From Acinetobacter zhairuonensis (lineage in GTDB: Bacteria; Pseudomonadota; Gammaproteobacteria; Pseudomonadales; Moraxellaceae), in the NCBI RefSeq assembly GCF_022601715.1, contig NZ_JAKVIM010000011.1, forward strand, positions 62,001 through 126,000: 64,000 bases of DNA, written 5' to 3'. Position 1 is the first letter of the stretch. The number at the start of each line of letters is the position of its first letter. The notes under the pieces are model-generated. The model had not been told where the DNA came from, searched no databases, and worked only from the letters and a program-made list of their open reading frames with translations. Of this stretch, positions 56,401-63,828 are shown in pieces. A program made the position numbers and the translations under genes.

Positions 56401-58423
56401 TCGTGTATATGGCGGCGGTGTTAATACACTAAATGGTGGTGAAGGACATGATCATTATACCATTGAAGGAGTGTCAGGCACTCAAATATATGATGCAGAC
56501 TTTTCAGGTACAATTTATTTAGATACCAATGCAGTGTACTTCAGATGGTCAGAAGATGGCTATTGGTTAGACTCCAGACCGACAGGGTCACTGATTGAAG
56601 AATATCCAAATGGGAATCAAGATTATGCATATGATTCAAATTCAAGACGATTAGTGAATGTTGAATATAATGCAGTTGATGCAACATTAAAAGTTGATAA
56701 ACAAGGTGTGTCTTGGAAATCTTCTTTTGCTAACTTTTCTGAAGGTTTTACATATTTTGAATTAAAAGATTTACGTACTAGTGATCAATTACAATTATTG
56801 CTCCAAAATATGAAAGTACATATCGATGGCGAAAGTTTCAGGTACTCATCTACTGGAAAGGTTGTCAATTTCAAAATCACGACGCTATCTTTCGCTGACT
56901 TCTTAAACCAAGGGACAGTAACACAACGTTATGGTGATACAGATAGCAATATTATTGGTCTGACAGAGAATAAAACAAATTATTCAGATATTGATGGAAT
57001 TCTATATCAGGCTGGAGATATGATTTATTCAGGAAGTGGAAACGATACAATAAATGTAGGTTTAGGCTCTAGCTTGGTACATGCTGGTGCAGGGAATGAC
57101 AATATTGTGGCCCCAGATTCCTCTGCTTTGAATTTTATTTATGCTGAAGATGGTGATGATATCGTCCATATTGCTAAAGGTAATGCATATGGTGGAGCAG
57201 GGAATGATACTCTTATTGGTTCACAGCTAGGTGACTTATTAGATGGTGGTATAGGTGTTGATTATTTACAAGGGAATGGCGGAGACGATAATTATTATGT
57301 TGATAATATTGCAGACCAAGTGATTGAGGATATAGATCAGGGCTTTGATTGTGTTAATAGTAGTGTTACTTATACCTTGATGGCGAACGTAGAAAAATTA
57401 GTTTTGATTGGTACTGCGCATATTAATGGAACAGGTAATAGTTTAGATAATATCTTAATTGGTAATGGAGCTAACAATAATCTGTACGGGGGGGCTGGTG
57501 ATGATACATTTTATAGTGGAGGTGGAAGTAAAGTTCAAATGGTTGGTGGTCTAGGAAATGATATCTATTATATGGAAAGTGGAGTTACGATTACAGAAAA
57601 TAGTAATGAAGGTATAGATATAGTATATAGTTCTACTTCCTACACGCTTGGAGTGAATATAGAAAACCTTGTACTCACAGGAAGTGCTGCTACTGGTAAA
57701 GGTAATACCTTAGATAATAGGATTATTGGGAATTATATAAATAATACGTTAACAGGTGGTGATGGGAACGATTATCTGGATGGTGGTACCGGCAGTGATA
57801 AATTGCAAGGAGGTACAGGTAATGATATTTATATTGTTGATAATATAGGTGATTCTATCACCGAACGATCAGGTGAAGGGATGGATACAGTACAAAGCTC
57901 AGTATCGTTTGAGTTAGGTAATTATGTTGAAAACTTGACCTTATTGGAAAGTGAAAATATCAATGCCACAGGTAATTCTTTATCGAATGTACTTATTGGT
58001 AATAGTGGTCAGAATGTTTTAAATGGCGGAGCTGGTGACGATCAGTTGAATGGTAAAGAAGGTAATGATCAACTCATTGGTGGTACAGGCTCTGATACTG
58101 CGATCTATTCATTGTTGGTACAAGCCGATAATTTAGGCGGAAATGGGGCTGATAGTTGGTCGGACTTTATGGTAGGTAACACTCTCACAAATGTGAATGC
58201 AGATAAGATTAATATCAGTGAACTATTGGTGAATTATACTGGTGATCAAAGTGTGGCTAGTCTCTCTCCATATATCAATACTATCTTGAATGGAACAAAT
58301 ACCCAAATTTACTTTGATAGAGATGGTGGTGGGGCGACTTTTAATAGTGACTTACTACTAACGCTAAATAACGTAAATGTTAGTTTGGATGATCTTGTGA
58401 ATAATAAACAAATCATTGTTTAA
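50489..58423 (+). CDS. Giant RTX protein with embedded serralysin-like protease, 2644 aa
   Basis: AAAAGGAAT stands before ATG. Residues 1-260 are an alpha-helical unknown domain without signal peptide. Calcium-binding GGxGxDxLxGG nonapeptides fill ~280-550, ~685-735, ~830-1100, ~1570-1640, ~1745-1800 and further blocks to the end, between inserted domains. Two HCBP-related modules end in FEDGTVWNTANI (~1185) and FENGTIWYQDDI (~1710). At ~1210-1440 sits an M10/serralysin unit: HEIGHALGLKH (His1332, Glu1333, His1336, His1342), MSYTS Met-turn (~1360) and AALQYLYGVN. Three copies of a module like VENLVLTG...GTGNSLDNILIGN lie at ~2290-2510. The last ~100 residues (...FDRDGGG...LLLTLNNV) are a type I secretion signal. 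It should be exported unfolded and fold with calcium outside. Confidence 0.92.
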   Translation: MSTIQTLTIEQIRQYQQILLEDGIGRVPSIYAELNNMGFGYAGWAYGVATGESITGISALGFMQETAERSGTSIDTALIEQIRVGMLDGYLKALFAKAEANGGSVNEEIDFPTIRAFHDEVFNTAGLSIDYWTLETPMKIISEKLGPDAVDQIWQEITESQGTGPDALAISLSLVNWVTEASYGTIYLDQDNHLITHTELRDHSLSAALSIARIIDVSAYVTEAEQWLANVSLIDHLETGGNFILNQFFGQSSYWKVGDQSQANQADTIFVPSGNNESYVYGLGGNDKIYGWDATVNLGEPIDLGPGAKDHLYGGTGDDELYGGGNQDKLFGGRDNDKLYGGIGNDYLDGGQGIDELYGGEDNDHLNGGDGNDKLDGGSDNDVLHGGQGIDELYGGDGYDYLNGGDGNDTLDGGADNDVLVGGKGQLTAEGGDGNDIIYADSSNTTNLPPLDELYGGNGNDIIYGYDGENVIAGGAGNDVLHGGQNYDDIDGGAGNDVIYGYEGENSTGSIIGNNLKGNAGNDLIFGGSGIDFIEGGSGTNILEGKAGNDTYIIIEETLGTHYIKDQDGFIQANSVKIEVGDYDQGLGAWKSTNGAFIIKKLGEDTDKIIISIHKVGDEKNTIYVDGWTQNGDMGLVFSPRSNETTPNLANLPTLNNDNNIVYNQNMINAADGNDYISGTSNNDVIDGGNGNNFINGGSGDDYVVAGVGNDIILGGIGKDYIQGGMGDDIILSSAVYQIGVNYFTDKLGLLNTSEITDQPLQDWNINFSYDKKISDITGSYNYYLIKDGIITTTILPSITFKFEFNGQSVDLINTLNFLNSQDIGDPGSDIVYGGQGFDFIIGSGDADQLYGGQDDDHLYGRGGDDYLYGGQGDDVIHGGVGRDYISGGDNNDELVGGYESDVIVGGQGDDYIDGDLMLMVGTNAPPESADFTRYGNDLIYGGIGNDIIHGQAGDDIIFGGENNTAGLADEDRILGEDGNDILYGGDDTDYIYGGENDDIIYGGEGKDYIYGGEHKDILFGDAGDDLINGEAGEDIIYGGSGNDIMLFGGDGNDIIYGGEDIDTLYGGADDDILFGGQGNDRLIGGAGGDLYVFSIGDGQDTITEEVSDLASLNYQNFIYFNFDSTQIRAVIRDQFNLIIKYGTDDQVTVNDYYKVRNTSNHSYLDNPELFDHIEISEVRFEDGTVWNTANIMDMAPPPEENELPPDPLDGVAYFIDALVTREEISVLGKTQIVYAFPANDAPNSRGYTLTQMQAIEQALNKFAEVLNIQFVRSATGDGDLTFYLDDLTSAGAGAAAGYGSAQSGEIHLNSLLFELSTDLGEGTNGFEVLLHEIGHALGLKHPFEAPVLPESENNQNNTIMSYTSNGVNDAGLKFFDIAALQYLYGVNPTIRTENNSYSFADKYIVDAAGLDLFDASTETENVYIDLNAGGWSYIGQKQSSIFAAGQSFISYGSTLEKAKGGTGNDTLISNQADNILQAGVGQDIYIFNENFGHDEIIEVDSGNIIRFNFEVDEKYLFYRDGVLHYQEHEIKFDLTKISSFEMNGKTYTSDEFRALFLVVDGVYVGTSADDLIEVSMGNNKLYGEAGNDKIYGGTGNDQLYGGIGNDYLLGNQGNDVLDGGAGNDILDGGYGINTFVFGRGYGNDWISYAGDDNKIKLIDLNPDDIKLKMQSDRLIIEVKDSDDSLLIEHYFYTFYQYSRPVGKQHIEFENGTIWYQDDIKRELHTPTEQDDTLKGFYDEQNILYGLNGNDLIYGANKSDQLFGGNGNDELYGDSGNDTLVGGMGFDELYGGSGSDTYIFSRGDGRDSLDDKRSSSSTILYYLNGQPVYAPEDDTTLIFTDAKFADLEFVRKDYGGAEIFIAGTNDSVYIPKFFESSGRYQINKIFLQQENLELSLADYLDEFNKPTNRDDIININNQGSSTSLDLLLGNDYITLIDSSNMSIYGGQGNDRFSLSNSSNITVYGGIDDDSLRVYGGGVNTLNGGEGHDHYTIEGVSGTQIYDADFSGTIYLDTNAVYFRWSEDGYWLDSRPTGSLIEEYPNGNQDYAYDSNSRRLVNVEYNAVDATLKVDKQGVSWKSSFANFSEGFTYFELKDLRTSDQLQLLLQNMKVHIDGESFRYSSTGKVVNFKITTLSFADFLNQGTVTQRYGDTDSNIIGLTENKTNYSDIDGILYQAGDMIYSGSGNDTINVGLGSSLVHAGAGNDNIVAPDSSALNFIYAEDGDDIVHIAKGNAYGGAGNDTLIGSQLGDLLDGGIGVDYLQGNGGDDNYYVDNIADQVIEDIDQGFDCVNSSVTYTLMANVEKLVLIGTAHINGTGNSLDNILIGNGANNNLYGGAGDDTFYSGGGSKVQMVGGLGNDIYYMESGVTITENSNEGIDIVYSSTSYTLGVNIENLVLTGSAATGKGNTLDNRIIGNYINNTLTGGDGNDYLDGGTGSDKLQGGTGNDIYIVDNIGDSITERSGEGMDTVQSSVSFELGNYVENLTLLESENINATGNSLSNVLIGNSGQNVLNGGAGDDQLNGKEGNDQLIGGTGSDTAIYSLLVQADNLGGNGADSWSDFMVGNTLTNVNADKINISELLVNYTGDQSVASLSPYINTILNGTNTQIYFDRDGGGATFNSDLLLTLNNVNVSLDDLVNNKQIIV

Positions 58424-58439
58424 TTTTAAAAATGGAGAA

Positions 58440-58466
58440 TACCAAGGAGAGTATGTTTCCTTGGTA
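58440..58466 (+). terminator. Hairpin behind the RTX gene
   Basis: TACCAAGGA (58440-58448) and TCCTTGGTA (58458-58466) form a perfect 9-bp stem 17 bp after the stop. The following T tract is short (CTTTC). Confidence 0.7.
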
Positions 58467-58474
58467 CTTTCGAT

Positions 58475-58774
58475 GGGCTTTGTTGCACAAAGCTACTGAT
58501 AAGGGCTGATTCAATACTATAATTCTCAAATGAATTAGCCCACACCTAAAATCTATCGTACAACCAATTGGTTCTCTTATAACAGAGCATAAATAAATCG
58601 AGGAAATGTCTCAATTTGGCTTGATCCCAAAACACAATGGTACGCTCAACCAAAAGGCAAACATGGTTGAAATCAAACTTATTCAGATACATCCATCCAA
58701 TGCTGTCTCATGATTAAATCTCTATTTCAATTGTCTTTACGCATGGTCACGGGCTTTGTTCAAAGTCCATTCAT
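58475..58774 (+). pseudogene. IS5-family transposase relic (5' part only)
   Basis: Begins with GGGCTTTGTTGCACAAAG, an IS5-type inverted-repeat end common in Acinetobacter. From ATG 58530 the frame reads M-N-stop-PTPKIYRTTNW...INRGN-x-SIWLDPKTQWYAQPKGKHG...QTYSDTSIQCCLMIKSLFQLSLRMVTGFVQSP, the first ~80 residues of an IS5-family transposase with three in-frame stops, then unrelated DNA. Decayed and truncated. It marks a recombination point between the RTX gene and the defence region. Confidence 0.85.
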
Positions 58775-58942
58775 CTTTTCAGATTAGATTAGAACATTAT
58801 AAAATGCTATTTTTAAGTAAGCTGGGCTTCAAATTAATGAAAAGAATTATAAAAATACGCACATACTGAGAACTAATATATCTGAAATGCCTAGTGCTAC
58901 TGAAACAAAGTTGCTGTAATTAGAATAAAAGGTTTTATATTC

Positions 58943-59869
58943 TTAGACTTTTAAATAAAGATGATCAAGACAGTTTATTTTTAAATGAAAATCTTTATTA
59001 CTATTTAATTCAGCATGACCATAAGCATACCACTTGATTTCAGCTTCCGTTTCCATTTGTTGCTGAAGAATTTGTATTATGTTTTTATGGGCTTGCGGTG
59101 AGTTATCATTAAATTGAGCTGTATCAATAAACAAACGGACATTAATGTCTTTTTGTTCTTTTGTTATATATGCTTTTCCAGTAATAAGAAAATTCTCTCC
59201 ATCTAAAGAAACTTTACCTTGCGCATTGTAAATACGTCTTCTATAAAAATTGATATATTGGGGACGCATAAAAGCATCTTCATAATTTGTTTGGTCTTCT
59301 AAAAGAAGAGGCATATTGGCCCAAACACTTTTAATCCAGTTCCAGCGTTTTGTCTCATATGCTGGATCAGGGAATTTTTGATAGCCATCTTGTATGACAC
59401 TTATTCTTGCATCTATAAAAGGCTTTAATAAACTAGAACTTGGAGTGTTTCGTCCTCGGTTTCCGATGTTTTTTCTTTTAATCTCAATTTCCTCTAGTGA
59501 AGGTGGACTAATGGGGATACCTTGGACCGCAGTATTAACTATTTTGGGTGCTTTGCGTGGAACTAATGCTTCTGGATAGGAAGACATTGTCATTGGCTGA
59601 AATTTAGACTTTGGTTTTTTATTCAGTTCAGCATTGGAAAATATTGGGGTCCCATTACACCCATTTAAATGTGGTATTTTACTGTAATATTTAAAATGTG
59701 GTGAACGTACAATTTCTTCATTTGTATCAATATTGCAGCCAAATAAAGGGATATCACAGAACGGACAGAAAAATTGTGTATATAAAGTTCCATAATTCAA
59801 AAATTCTGTACGATAATTCCAAGCAGTATCAATTTCACCGCCAATATGAGTAACTGCAAGTTCTGACAT
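58943..59869 (-). CDS. Hypothetical zinc-binding protein in defence region, 308 aa
   Basis: Start at ATG 59869 (MSELAVTHIGGEIDTAWNY), with GAGAAAAG upstream; the TTG 15 bases earlier is less likely. An N-terminal FFCPFCDIPLFG ... RSPHFKYY ... HLNGC block (two Cys, His, His/Cys) looks like a CoiA-type zinc finger that often opens nuclease-like proteins. The remaining 230 residues are unrecognised. Its DNA is AT-rich like the TIR genes upstream, which are transcribed in the same direction; 510 bp separates them. May be part of the same defence island; function not assigned. Confidence 0.55.
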   Translation of the reverse strand: MSELAVTHIGGEIDTAWNYRTEFLNYGTLYTQFFCPFCDIPLFGCNIDTNEEIVRSPHFKYYSKIPHLNGCNGTPIFSNAELNKKPKSKFQPMTMSSYPEALVPRKAPKIVNTAVQGIPISPPSLEEIEIKRKNIGNRGRNTPSSSLLKPFIDARISVIQDGYQKFPDPAYETKRWNWIKSVWANMPLLLEDQTNYEDAFMRPQYINFYRRRIYNAQGKVSLDGENFLITGKAYITKEQKDINVRLFIDTAQFNDNSPQAHKNIIQILQQQMETEAEIKWYAYGHAELNSNKDFHLKINCLDHLYLKV

Positions 59870-60379
59870 GAATGCTTTTCTCAAAGTTAAATATAAATAA
59901 TTAATATATAGAATATTTTAAAAAATGGAAATTATAATATTAATTTATATTATTTTTATTCTTGTATAATTTTCTGGCGGATTTTTTAAAATGATATGGA
60001 GTTTGTTGTATAGTAATGCTTAAATAAAATATCAGTTTGATGTCAATTCGAAAGGGTTATTAAATTGCATAGAGTGGCCATATGGTAATGAAAATTCTAA
60101 GACTTAACTGTTTGAACCTAATCTAAGTCCATCCTTAAAATGAAAATTAAGTTTTTAACGGATATTAGTAAGAATTTGTAGAAATGGTGAATTAAAAGAT
60201 GGAATAAAAATTACTTTCTGATTCTTATTTTTTTTAAATTAGAGAGAGTTTTTTTGGGAATACTTTATAAATACTATAGGTTTTAAGTGATAATTAACTA
60301 ATTAAGATTTAATGACCTAATTAAGATTTAATGACCTAAAATTAAGTTTTTAGGTCATGTTTAAAATAGTAATGATGCT
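59870..60379. other. AT-rich spacer with tandem repeat and terminator
   Basis: 510 bp, very AT-rich, no gene. A 19-bp unit CTAATTAAGATTTAATGAC occurs twice in tandem (60298-60316, 60317-60335) and begins a third time. It runs into a hairpin: ATGACCTAAAA (60331-60341) with TTTTAGGTCAT (60348-60358). Read on the minus strand this ends the TIR operon. The rest shows no structure. Confidence 0.55.
60331..60358 (-). terminator. Terminator of the TIR-SLOG/TIR operon
   Basis: 11-bp perfect stem, 22 bp after the stop of the TIR gene (minus strand), with A/T tracts on both sides. One arm is shared with the tandem repeat. Confidence 0.75.
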
Positions 60380-60931
60380 TTAATTTTCCCAACTCAATCT
60401 ATTGTCAGAGCAATTATTAATATATAAATCACGACTATTGCTAGGAAGAATAGTATTGCGTCTTAAAAAAGCTTCATGTATCCATTTCTGGACTTTTTTA
60501 GGATCATTATTCCAATTGTAAATAGATGCAAAACCACAATTTAAATTATCATATAACCTAGGAGGGATAGTATACTGATTATATTTTGAGGTACTTCCTC
60601 TAGGATAACTTGGCAAAATTATACCAAGCAGACCTGAGCGAGAGTTATTTTTTGTACTTCGGATACTCGATGAAATTTCCCAATCTACATGCTTGCGCTT
60701 CCAAGTTTCACTACCAATTAAAATGACTGTAACAGTCGAGTCGGATAAATATTCATCACGGATTTTTTGTCTTATTGTTTCAGTCTTTAAATTAATATCA
60801 ATGTCACCTATCTGAACTGATTTAGAAACAATAATATCGTGTCTATCAGCAAATAGACTTTCAAACTTATCTCTGTATTCTTGATCATTAGCATGGTGAT
60901 AACTAACAAATACTTTATGTCTTTGAGTCAT
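60380..60931 (-). CDS. ThsB-like TIR-domain protein (DUF1863 type), 183 aa
   Basis: Opens KVFVSYHHANDQEYRDKFESLF and continues KSVQIGDIDINLKTETIRQKIRDEYLSDSTVTVILIGSETWKRKHVDWEISSSI: the TIR subfamily of Thoeris sensor ThsB. Glu85 after Trp84 is the expected NAD-cleaving residue. In Thoeris, such a protein senses phage and makes a cyclic-ADP-ribose-type signal. GGAG stands in the 19-bp gap behind the SLOG gene, so the two are co-transcribed, with this second. It ends in a short Asn/Ser-rich tail. Enzyme activity is inferred from family only. Confidence 0.88.
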   Translation of the reverse strand: MTQRHKVFVSYHHANDQEYRDKFESLFADRHDIIVSKSVQIGDIDINLKTETIRQKIRDEYLSDSTVTVILIGSETWKRKHVDWEISSSIRSTKNNSRSGLLGIILPSYPRGSTSKYNQYTIPPRLYDNLNCGFASIYNWNNDPKKVQKWIHEAFLRRNTILPSNSRDLYINNCSDNRLSWEN

Positions 60932-60950
60932 GAAGTTGCTCCTTCAGGGC

Positions 60951-63008
60951 TTATTGAGAAGTTGAGATTGCTGTTAAGCCTTTTAGTATTAAGTGAACAG
61001 CTTCATCTATGAATGGAGTAATCATTAATCTTTTGTACTCCTCTGTGCTAAGTCCAGTATTATTAGCTAAAATTTCTATATTAGTAGAATTAATTAGATT
61101 CTTAACTTCACTATAGTCTGCTCCAAATCCTTTACTTGTAGAAATCTCCTGTAATTTTGCATAACCTGCATTATTCTGGATTTGCCATTCTTCAGTTAAT
61201 TCTGGTGCTAGCTCTTGATTTATAATAGATGTGGTAATTTTGTTTGTTATTCCGCCAAATCCACCTAATAAATAAATAGGTTTTTGAATTTTCATAGAAA
61301 TTATAAATTCTTCTAATACACCAGGCATCTTTCCTTTATAATCTGATGACTTACCTGCAGAAATTATTCTTAAATCAGATTTTCTTATAGAAAGTTCCCG
61401 CATATTAGTTAAACTTCTAGACCAAATATATAGATTTTCAGAACAATTTGGTGGTAAAAAAACTTCATTATTTAGGGGTATATCATTTGGGGCATCATAC
61501 TCTTCAATATGTAAAATACCATGGTATTTGGCCTTGAAACTCTTTACTTTGGGATCTATAAAAAGAGGCCATGCTAAATGATTTTCAACTCGTAGTGAAT
61601 TGTCCATTATTCTATTTTGAATAATTAAAGCCTCATCAAGAATAAACTGTGTAAATCCATCTTCACGAAGATCACCACCATATATTAATTTATGTTTTCT
61701 GGATAATAAGTGACCGGCTAAAACTTGAGATAACCTTTTCAGTTCATCAATATGCTGGTTCTGTTTTTCATATTGATCCTCTTTGTAGTCTGAAATGGAA
61801 ATTCCAATATTTTTACTTGATTGTTTTATATCGGAAATAGACCATAGAGGTGTTCTAGCTTGTATTTTGTTTATGATTTCTCCATCCGAGGATTTACTTT
61901 CGAAATGGTTAATCCAGCTAATTTCTTCTGGATAAACAGGAGGTTCAGGATAACAAATATTGAGAACTTCTTGTCTATCTTTATCATCTTTGTTTTTGAG
62001 CAATGTAATAATTTGATTAACCTCTGGAGGTCTTGAAAAAATTACTGAGTTTTCTGGAATCCAATTTTGCTCTTTATAGTAATCCAAAAGTATCTTTGAG
62101 TAATTGAACCTAATAGTTTCTAATAATGTAGCAATTAGAATTCTTAAAATTTCTTTACTTCTAATACTAGTATCATGTGAAACATGTATGTTGGGAATGT
62201 TTACTGCGGCAGGAAAAATCCGATCCTCATAGTGTTCTAGGGTATTTACAAAAACAATAGGCCTTCTTTCCTCTTTTGCCATGAGAATTTCTCTTTGACA
62301 CCAATAGCGTGAGGAATATTTGTCGCTGCCTATTGCAATTACAGTAGACTCTTTAAGGTTTTTTACTATTTCTTCATCGAAATTAAAACAAGGCGAAATA
62401 TCAGTAGTATCAAAAAATCTTTGTATAGATGTATTATCAATAAAATTCTTAATTTCCATAGCTAAGCCAATACCTTGAACATCAGCTTTTGCATGGCTAA
62501 GGAATATTTTCAATGAAGAGTCTATACCTGTTTTAGTAGTGCTTGTTTCATTAAATCCTAAACGATAAATTTCATGCGATAGCATTAGAATAAAAAATTC
62601 TTGGTAATTTACTTGTGGCCAATTATAAGCACGTACAAAATTTTTATCCTTTAAGAGACCGTAATTAGCATGTTTTAATGCCGACTCGTCTAGTGCTACT
62701 GGAATAATTCCAAATTCTGAAGAAATATTTTCGATATATTCATTCCAATTACTATTTATTAAAGTATTTTCACTCAGAAACAAAAAAACAATGTTTTTTT
62801 TGGCCCATTTCTTTATTTGATTTGGAACTATTCTTATATTCCTTGAACTATATAGAAAAGTCGGAATGTTTAATTCTCGAGAAAAAGGTCTGTCAATGTC
62901 TCTAGTTAGATATTGCCGAAATTTAGTAATATTTTGAAAATGGGTGGAATGATCATCTGGATGCCAAACGAAGTTTATGGCTAATGGTGGTCTATACTTA
63001 GAGTTCAT
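60951..63008 (-). CDS. TIR-TIR-SLOG effector, Thoeris-like, 685 aa
   Basis: Start at ATG 63008; TTG 15 bases earlier is possible. No clear ribosome site. Residues ~5-135 are a TIR-like fold without an evident catalytic Glu (LAINFVWHPDD..., IPTFLYSS, IVFLFLSENTLINSNW). Residues ~165-285 are a second TIR unit: LKIFLSHAKAD, then STVIAIGSDKYSSRYWCQREILMAK, where the Glu after CQR (~240) is the expected catalytic residue. Residues ~395-600 form a SLOG Rossmann domain: LIYGGDLREDGFTQFILDEAL and GVLEEFIISMKIQKPIYLLGGFGG. In Thoeris ThsA, SLOG binds the signal made by ThsB and activates a SIR2 NADase; here TIR may replace it. Confidence 0.85.
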   Translation of the reverse strand: MNSKYRPPLAINFVWHPDDHSTHFQNITKFRQYLTRDIDRPFSRELNIPTFLYSSRNIRIVPNQIKKWAKKNIVFLFLSENTLINSNWNEYIENISSEFGIIPVALDESALKHANYGLLKDKNFVRAYNWPQVNYQEFFILMLSHEIYRLGFNETSTTKTGIDSSLKIFLSHAKADVQGIGLAMEIKNFIDNTSIQRFFDTTDISPCFNFDEEIVKNLKESTVIAIGSDKYSSRYWCQREILMAKEERRPIVFVNTLEHYEDRIFPAAVNIPNIHVSHDTSIRSKEILRILIATLLETIRFNYSKILLDYYKEQNWIPENSVIFSRPPEVNQIITLLKNKDDKDRQEVLNICYPEPPVYPEEISWINHFESKSSDGEIINKIQARTPLWSISDIKQSSKNIGISISDYKEDQYEKQNQHIDELKRLSQVLAGHLLSRKHKLIYGGDLREDGFTQFILDEALIIQNRIMDNSLRVENHLAWPLFIDPKVKSFKAKYHGILHIEEYDAPNDIPLNNEVFLPPNCSENLYIWSRSLTNMRELSIRKSDLRIISAGKSSDYKGKMPGVLEEFIISMKIQKPIYLLGGFGGITNKITTSIINQELAPELTEEWQIQNNAGYAKLQEISTSKGFGADYSEVKNLINSTNIEILANNTGLSTEEYKRLMITPFIDEAVHLILKGLTAISTSQ

Positions 63009-63372
63009 TTTGGATTTTTGCAAATTAAATTATTTGTATATTATACGTTAAGCAATAATTTTTTGTTTGGTTGAATTTTTAGTATTACTTGCAACTAAAG
63101 TTTAATACGTAATACATTATATTTGTTAGAAATTCTTAATTATATTGTTTTTTTAAAATGAAATTTAAATATTTTTAGTAGTGGATTCTTAACTTTTACT
63201 TAATTAAATATTAACTCTCTTTATTTTTATGGGAAAAATTAACTTTCATCAGTTAATTCCTACTATATTTTTTTAATTTTTTGATTCTGTACTATATGAT
63301 GTTAGAGTGGTAATCTTCATATGGTTTAATTTTTCCTCAATTTTGTAACTAAAACTTTAGGTATATTTAAAT
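63009..63372. promoter_or_regulatory. Divergent promoter region between the two TIR units
   Basis: 364 bp, over 75% A+T, between the minus-strand TIR-SLOG gene and plus-strand TIR gene. Poly-T and poly-A tracts (63130-63280) suggest intrinsic bending and H-NS-type silencing. No operator dyad is recognised. Shared promoters would allow both halves to be expressed together. Confidence 0.5.
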
Positions 63373-63825
63373 ATGGCAAGAAAAAATATCTTTATAAGTC
63401 ATGTTCATGAGGATGATGATGGACTGAGGAAAACTAAAGATTTAATAAAAATGAAAGGTTTTGATGTAAGAGATTTCTCTATTAATTCAAGTAAACCTAA
63501 TAGTGCTAAAGCTGAAGATTATATTAAATATCAAATTTTAGCCCCAAGAATCAGACAGTGCTCTACGCTTATGGTTTATATAACCCCTAAGACTAAAGAG
63601 AGTCATTGGGTTAATTGGGAAATTGAGTACGCGCAAAAACTAGGTATAAGAATTGTCGGAGTTTGGGCACATGGCCATCAAGGTTGTGATGTACCTAAAG
63701 AATTAGAAAATTATGCTGATGCTATTGTTGGTTGGAATAGCGCATGTTTAGTTAAGGCAATAAATGGTGAAAATTCGTTTGAGGGATATAGTTCGCCCAA
63801 AGTTGCTAGATATTTATGTGGTTAA
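63373..63825 (+). CDS. Second ThsB-like TIR-domain protein, 150 aa
   Basis: MARKNIFISHVHEDDDGLRK ... GFDVRDFSINSSKPNSAKAEDYIKYQILAPRIRQCSTLMVYITPKTKESHWVNWEIEYAQKLGIRIVGVWAHG: the DUF1863/ThsB TIR type, with Trp82-Glu83 in the catalytic position. It is only weakly alike to the 60380 protein, so it is not a fresh duplicate. In Thoeris loci two or more ThsB proteins with different phage triggers may serve one ThsA. Its stop is 3 bp before the next ATG, so it is coupled to the Nmad2 gene. It may thus belong to a different unit. Confidence 0.87.
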   Translation: MARKNIFISHVHEDDDGLRKTKDLIKMKGFDVRDFSINSSKPNSAKAEDYIKYQILAPRIRQCSTLMVYITPKTKESHWVNWEIEYAQKLGIRIVGVWAHGHQGCDVPKELENYADAIVGWNSACLVKAINGENSFEGYSSPKVARYLCG

Positions 63826-63828
63826 TAT

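Noticed and set aside
51330..58100. Tandem DNA repeats or CRISPR-like array
   Set aside because: The periodicity is coding: glycine/aspartate nonapeptides of RTX repeats, with variable codons and no spacer pattern. No CRISPR array was seen anywhere in the window.
60380..63008. Canonical Thoeris (SIR2-SLOG ThsA + ThsB)
   Set aside because: No SIR2 domain is visible in the effector; its N-terminal half is TIR-like, so the canonical label would be wrong.
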